DNA from: Kuschelorhynchus macadamiae
Taxonomy: Eukaryota > Arthropoda > Insecta > Coleoptera > Curculionidae
Reading direction: 5' to 3'
NCBI GenBank assembly: GCA_030620095.1
Contig: JAUTXW010000936.1
Coordinates: 310,001 to 374,000 of the forward strand
DNA: 64,000 nucleotides
In this document: positions 61,116 through 64,000 of the stretch, piece by piece
How positions within the stretch are numbered: position 1 is the stretch's first letter
Layout of the letters: each line of letters opens with the position of its first letter
The notes under the pieces: generated by a model
Told to the model about the DNA's origin: nothing
What the model saw: the letters and a program-made list of their open reading frames with translations, nothing else
The model's database searches: none
Program-made: the position numbers and the translations under genes

Positions 61116-61434
61116 TATCTTCAGTTGCAACTTTTCTGACACTCATAAGTTAAAATATCCACATTTGAAAAACTGTTATTCTCCATTTTTACTAACTTAA
61201 TCTGAGATAAATTAAAAAGTAAGACATGTCATGCCACCATCGTTACCTATTGCAATTGTTACATCATAGCCATTTGGCGTTTTAGATCTTTAATGTCTTG
61301 TTGAATATTAAAAATAAATATATACAAAATCCCTTATAAATCGAAAGCGGTTCAAAATATTTTTAGGGATGCAATGGGTTGTTGGGGGACATTTTTTGAC
61401 GGAGTAAGTAATGTTTTAACCCTTTTCACTGTTT

Positions 61435-61985
61435 AAAGGTGGGGGGTAACTTTTAAATGTTAAATGGAAAGGTGCAGTTTTTTTCCAGATTCGTAATCTC
61501 CAGAAAAAACTATGTTATAATCAATGAATAATTTAATGTCAATGTCACTATGCTAAATTCATCAAAATTAAAAAGAAAATCAACAGAAGAAAAAACTGAT
61601 ATTAGGTACATGATCAGATGTTCAAAATGACGGCCATTTTGTTCTAAACATTTATCAACTCTGTTTCGAAAAGAATTCCGCACTCTGAATAACATATCTG
61701 GGGTGATTTCACGAACTGCACGCGTAATCCTTTCTCTCATGTCTTCGGCTGTAGTTGGAGCAGTCACCACTTTTTAGGGGTGGGGGGTAACTTTTAAATG
61801 TTAAATGGAAAGGTGCAGTTTTCTCTCTCAATCTCCAGAAAAAAACTACATTATAATCAATGAATAATTTAATGTCAAAAAATTAAAAAGAAATTCAACA
61901 GAAGAAAAAACTGATATTAGGTACATGATTTTATTATAATAGGTGTTCAAAATGACAACCATTTTGTTCAGAAGCATTGTCGTTG
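61435..61985. repeat. Direct duplication of about 200 bp
   Basis: 61435-61650 and 61776-61985 share GGTGGGGGGTAACTTTTAAA, TATAATCAATGAATAATTTA and AACTGATATTAGGTACATGA. The start-to-start distance is about 335 bp. The two repeats are parts of a decayed mariner-like element, so this is a tandem partial duplication of its 3' end. Confidence 0.75.
61600..61770 (-). pseudogene. Mariner-like transposase C-terminal fragment
   Basis: The minus strand reads TTAEDMRERITRAVREITPD, then FRNRVDKCLEQNGRHFEHL. This is the usual C-terminus (..R.R....C....G.HFE.L) of insect transposases of this group. No catalytic block is present. Confidence 0.7.
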
Positions 61986-62040
61986 TTCTTTCTACATCCT
62001 CCGAGAATTACCATGTCAACTGGGTAAAAAAATACGGTAT

Positions 62041-64000
62041 TTTCAAATTCAAATTCAAATTGTTTATTGGTGTTAAAAATAACTTGTACACACGTCAATT
62101 ACATTATATAATTTAAGGCAATGATTTAAAATACAGATACATATCTAAATTACCCTATGTCAAGACATTACAAATAAAATTAATATTAACAAATACTTAA
62201 TCATAAGATAAACAATATTAAAAAGACATAACAAATTACACATTAAAATCAATTTCAGAAGTCAAATAATTTTCTATATTATAAAACGCAAATTTACATA
62301 AGACCTCTTTCACTCGTTCCCTCAACTTATTTAATGGCAATTCCCTTATACCCATTAGGAGTTTGTTAAAGAGTTTGACGGCCAGAAATTCTAGTCTGTT
62401 TTGACATCTTCGCAGTCTACAAAAAGAAGCCACAATATTGTCTCTATGTCTAGTACTATAGTCGTGTACATCCTTATACTGAGTATACGAATGATGGTTT
62501 TCTTTAATATATAGGATACATGACATAATAAACACAGAAGGGAATGTCAATATTCTGAGGTCAATAAAATCCCGTCTGCAGTCATCCCTGTACTTCAGAC
62601 CAGCAAGTATTCTTACAGCCTTTTTCTGTAAACCAAAGACTCTGTCTGCACCTGATGCACTCCCCCACACCAAAATGCCATACGACATAACGGAATGGAA
62701 AAGTGCATAATATGCAGACTTCATTGTCTCAATGCTTACACATCCTTTTAGGTTGCGAAGGACAAAGGCAGTACTGCTCAGTTTGGACGAGATGTTGTTG
62801 ATGTGAACATCCCACTTTAGTTTTTGGTCCATATAAATCCCTAGGAATTTAACACTGTCCAAGCGACCATTCAAAACCCCCGGATCCCTCATTGAGAAAA
62901 TTATTTGCTGAGTCTTGTCTCTGTTCATTAATAACTAATTTGCATTAAACCAGGCTTCTGCTCTTGCCTGCGCCTCGCCAGTCACTGTGAGAACTTCCTG
63001 AAGTGTTCCACCAGAATAATGAATTGTAGTGTCATCAGCAAAAAGGGTATACTTTGCCACTGCCTCACCCATTGGGGGGTCGTTTATAAAGATTAAAAAA
63101 AGAAGTGGCCCCAAGATGGAACCCTGGGGGACCCCAATATCTATTTCCCTTTCTGCCGATGCTATTCCCTTTCTGCCGATGCTATGCAATACATTTTTAC
63201 AGATCTTAGAGATTATGGGCAGTAGCGATATTGGTCGATAATTTGAAACTAAGTCTTTATCACCTTTTTTAAAAACTGGCACAACTATGGCTCTCTTTAA
63301 AATATCAAGAAAATAGTTTTCCCTGATACAGCAATTTATTAGGTAAGTAAGTGGTGACAATATAAGATTTTTTATTGATTTTACTAGAGGTACTGTAAGG
63401 CCAAAAATACCAGGACTGTTTTTATTTTTAAGTCCATCAATAACTTCCCTTACCCCATTGTATGTTACTTCCATTAGAGAGAATATGCCCAGAACAGTGT
63501 TCAGGTTTCCCAAAGGATCGAGATCCCTCACAGGAATACCTCTGACAAGACTGTGAGCAACCGAGGAGAAATAATTGTTAAAGTGATCTGGTGATATATC
63601 AGGTTGATCAGTAGTCCTACCCAAACCCCTACTGTTGTTGATAATGTCCCACATGCATCTGGCAGGGTTCGAAGAAGAGCCAATTAGCCTGTCATTTGCT
63701 TGTGATTTGGCTTGTAGGATTGAGTTCCTATATAGGAGCCCGAATCTATTATACTCCTGTCTATTCCCAGGTGTATTGTATTGTCTCATAACATCTCCCA
63801 AAAAATGGAGGTGTTCTCTCATATCCCTAAGATTCTGGTCAAACCAGTTGATTTTCTCAGGACGACCTGCTTTAACTGTGTAAGTTTTTTCTGGGAATGA
63901 CTGCAAATATGCCCTCTGGATACAATCTATGAAAAGATTAAATCTTGTTTTAATATCAAGATCCATGTTTTTGACAAAACTCCATGACTGTGCTTCAATA
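62041..64000 (-). mobile_element. CR1/Jockey-type LINE, 3' part, running off the window
   Basis: Minus-strand LINE with a (TTTGAA)n tail at 62041-62062 and an AATAAA near 62078. Its 5' part lies beyond 64000. It is antisense to Dg in the intron following exon 5. Confidence 0.88.
62236..63966 (-). pseudogene. LINE ORF2 with internal RT deletion and one stop
   Basis: Frame 63966-62935 carries the linker (KSQANDRLIGSSSNPARCMW), RT blocks VVPVFKKGDKDLVSNYRPIS, GVPQGSILGPLLF and FADDTTIHY. Between ISKICKNVLH and the GVPQGS block, the part that should hold the fingers/palm with the first catalytic aspartate is missing. A doubled TTCCCTTTCTGCCGATGCTA lies at the junction (63138-63185). A TAG at 62935-62937 interrupts the frame, which then continues in register (62928-62236) through SVKFLGIYMDQKLKWDVHIN and the C-terminal block to TAA. 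Not functional. Confidence 0.88.

Overview
This is a eukaryotic, AT-rich, intron-containing window, almost certainly from an insect with a large transposon-rich genome. The order cannot be fixed from the sequence; a beetle or hemipteran would fit the mix of elements. The only recognisable host gene is dystroglycan (Dg) on the + strand. Five exons are visible: 20489-20768 (coding from 20529), 40216-40536, 52124-52421, 58989-59242 and 59769-60096. Together they encode about 480 residues: signal peptide, N-terminal cadherin/Ig-like domain, S6-like domain, a furin-like site, and a Ser/Thr- and Asp-rich mucin-like stretch. The rest of the gene (beta-dystroglycan) lies beyond 64000. Splice phases are 0, 0, 1, 0, 1 and the frame is open throughout.

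Upstream of Dg (1-20240) is a transposon nest. It holds several LINE remnants (940-1390, 1488-5150), a pair of inverted arms (5840-8265 and 15955-20240) about 14 kb across, two Tc1/mariner-superfamily elements with unusually long terminal inverted repeats (5933-7738 and 8920-11910), a Penelope-like element with GIY-YIG endonuclease and two hammerhead ribozyme motifs (12600-15640), and a LINE (16050-19805) inserted in one inverted arm.

Dg intron 1 (20769-40215) holds a hAT fragment, a broken gene of an unnamed transposon-associated family (22025-23591), and a putative 15.8-kb TIR unit (24393-40182) that ends 33 bp before exon 2. Inside that unit are a full-length but broken hAT with perfect 8-bp target duplications, a hAT MITE, a broken DDE transposase gene, an RTE retrotransposon, and an apparently intact long-TIR Tc1/mariner element (36928-39965) sitting in a (TA)n tract.

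Intron 2 (40537-52123) begins 49 bp before a pogo-like element (40586-43515). Next come a long-TIR element (44035-46451) and a 4.4-kb composite element (46454-50872) with further nested insertions. Intron 3 (52422-58988) has MITEs, a three-copy repeat family and a 2.1-kb dimeric TIR insertion (56364-58475) that I cannot classify. The intron after exon 5 contains transposase fragments and the 3' part of another LINE.

The points most worth following are the hammerhead motifs, the long-TIR transposon group and its one intact copy, the unclassified dimeric element, and the way mobile elements press against Dg exon 2. No bacterial-style operon, CRISPR, rRNA or complete tRNA gene was seen.
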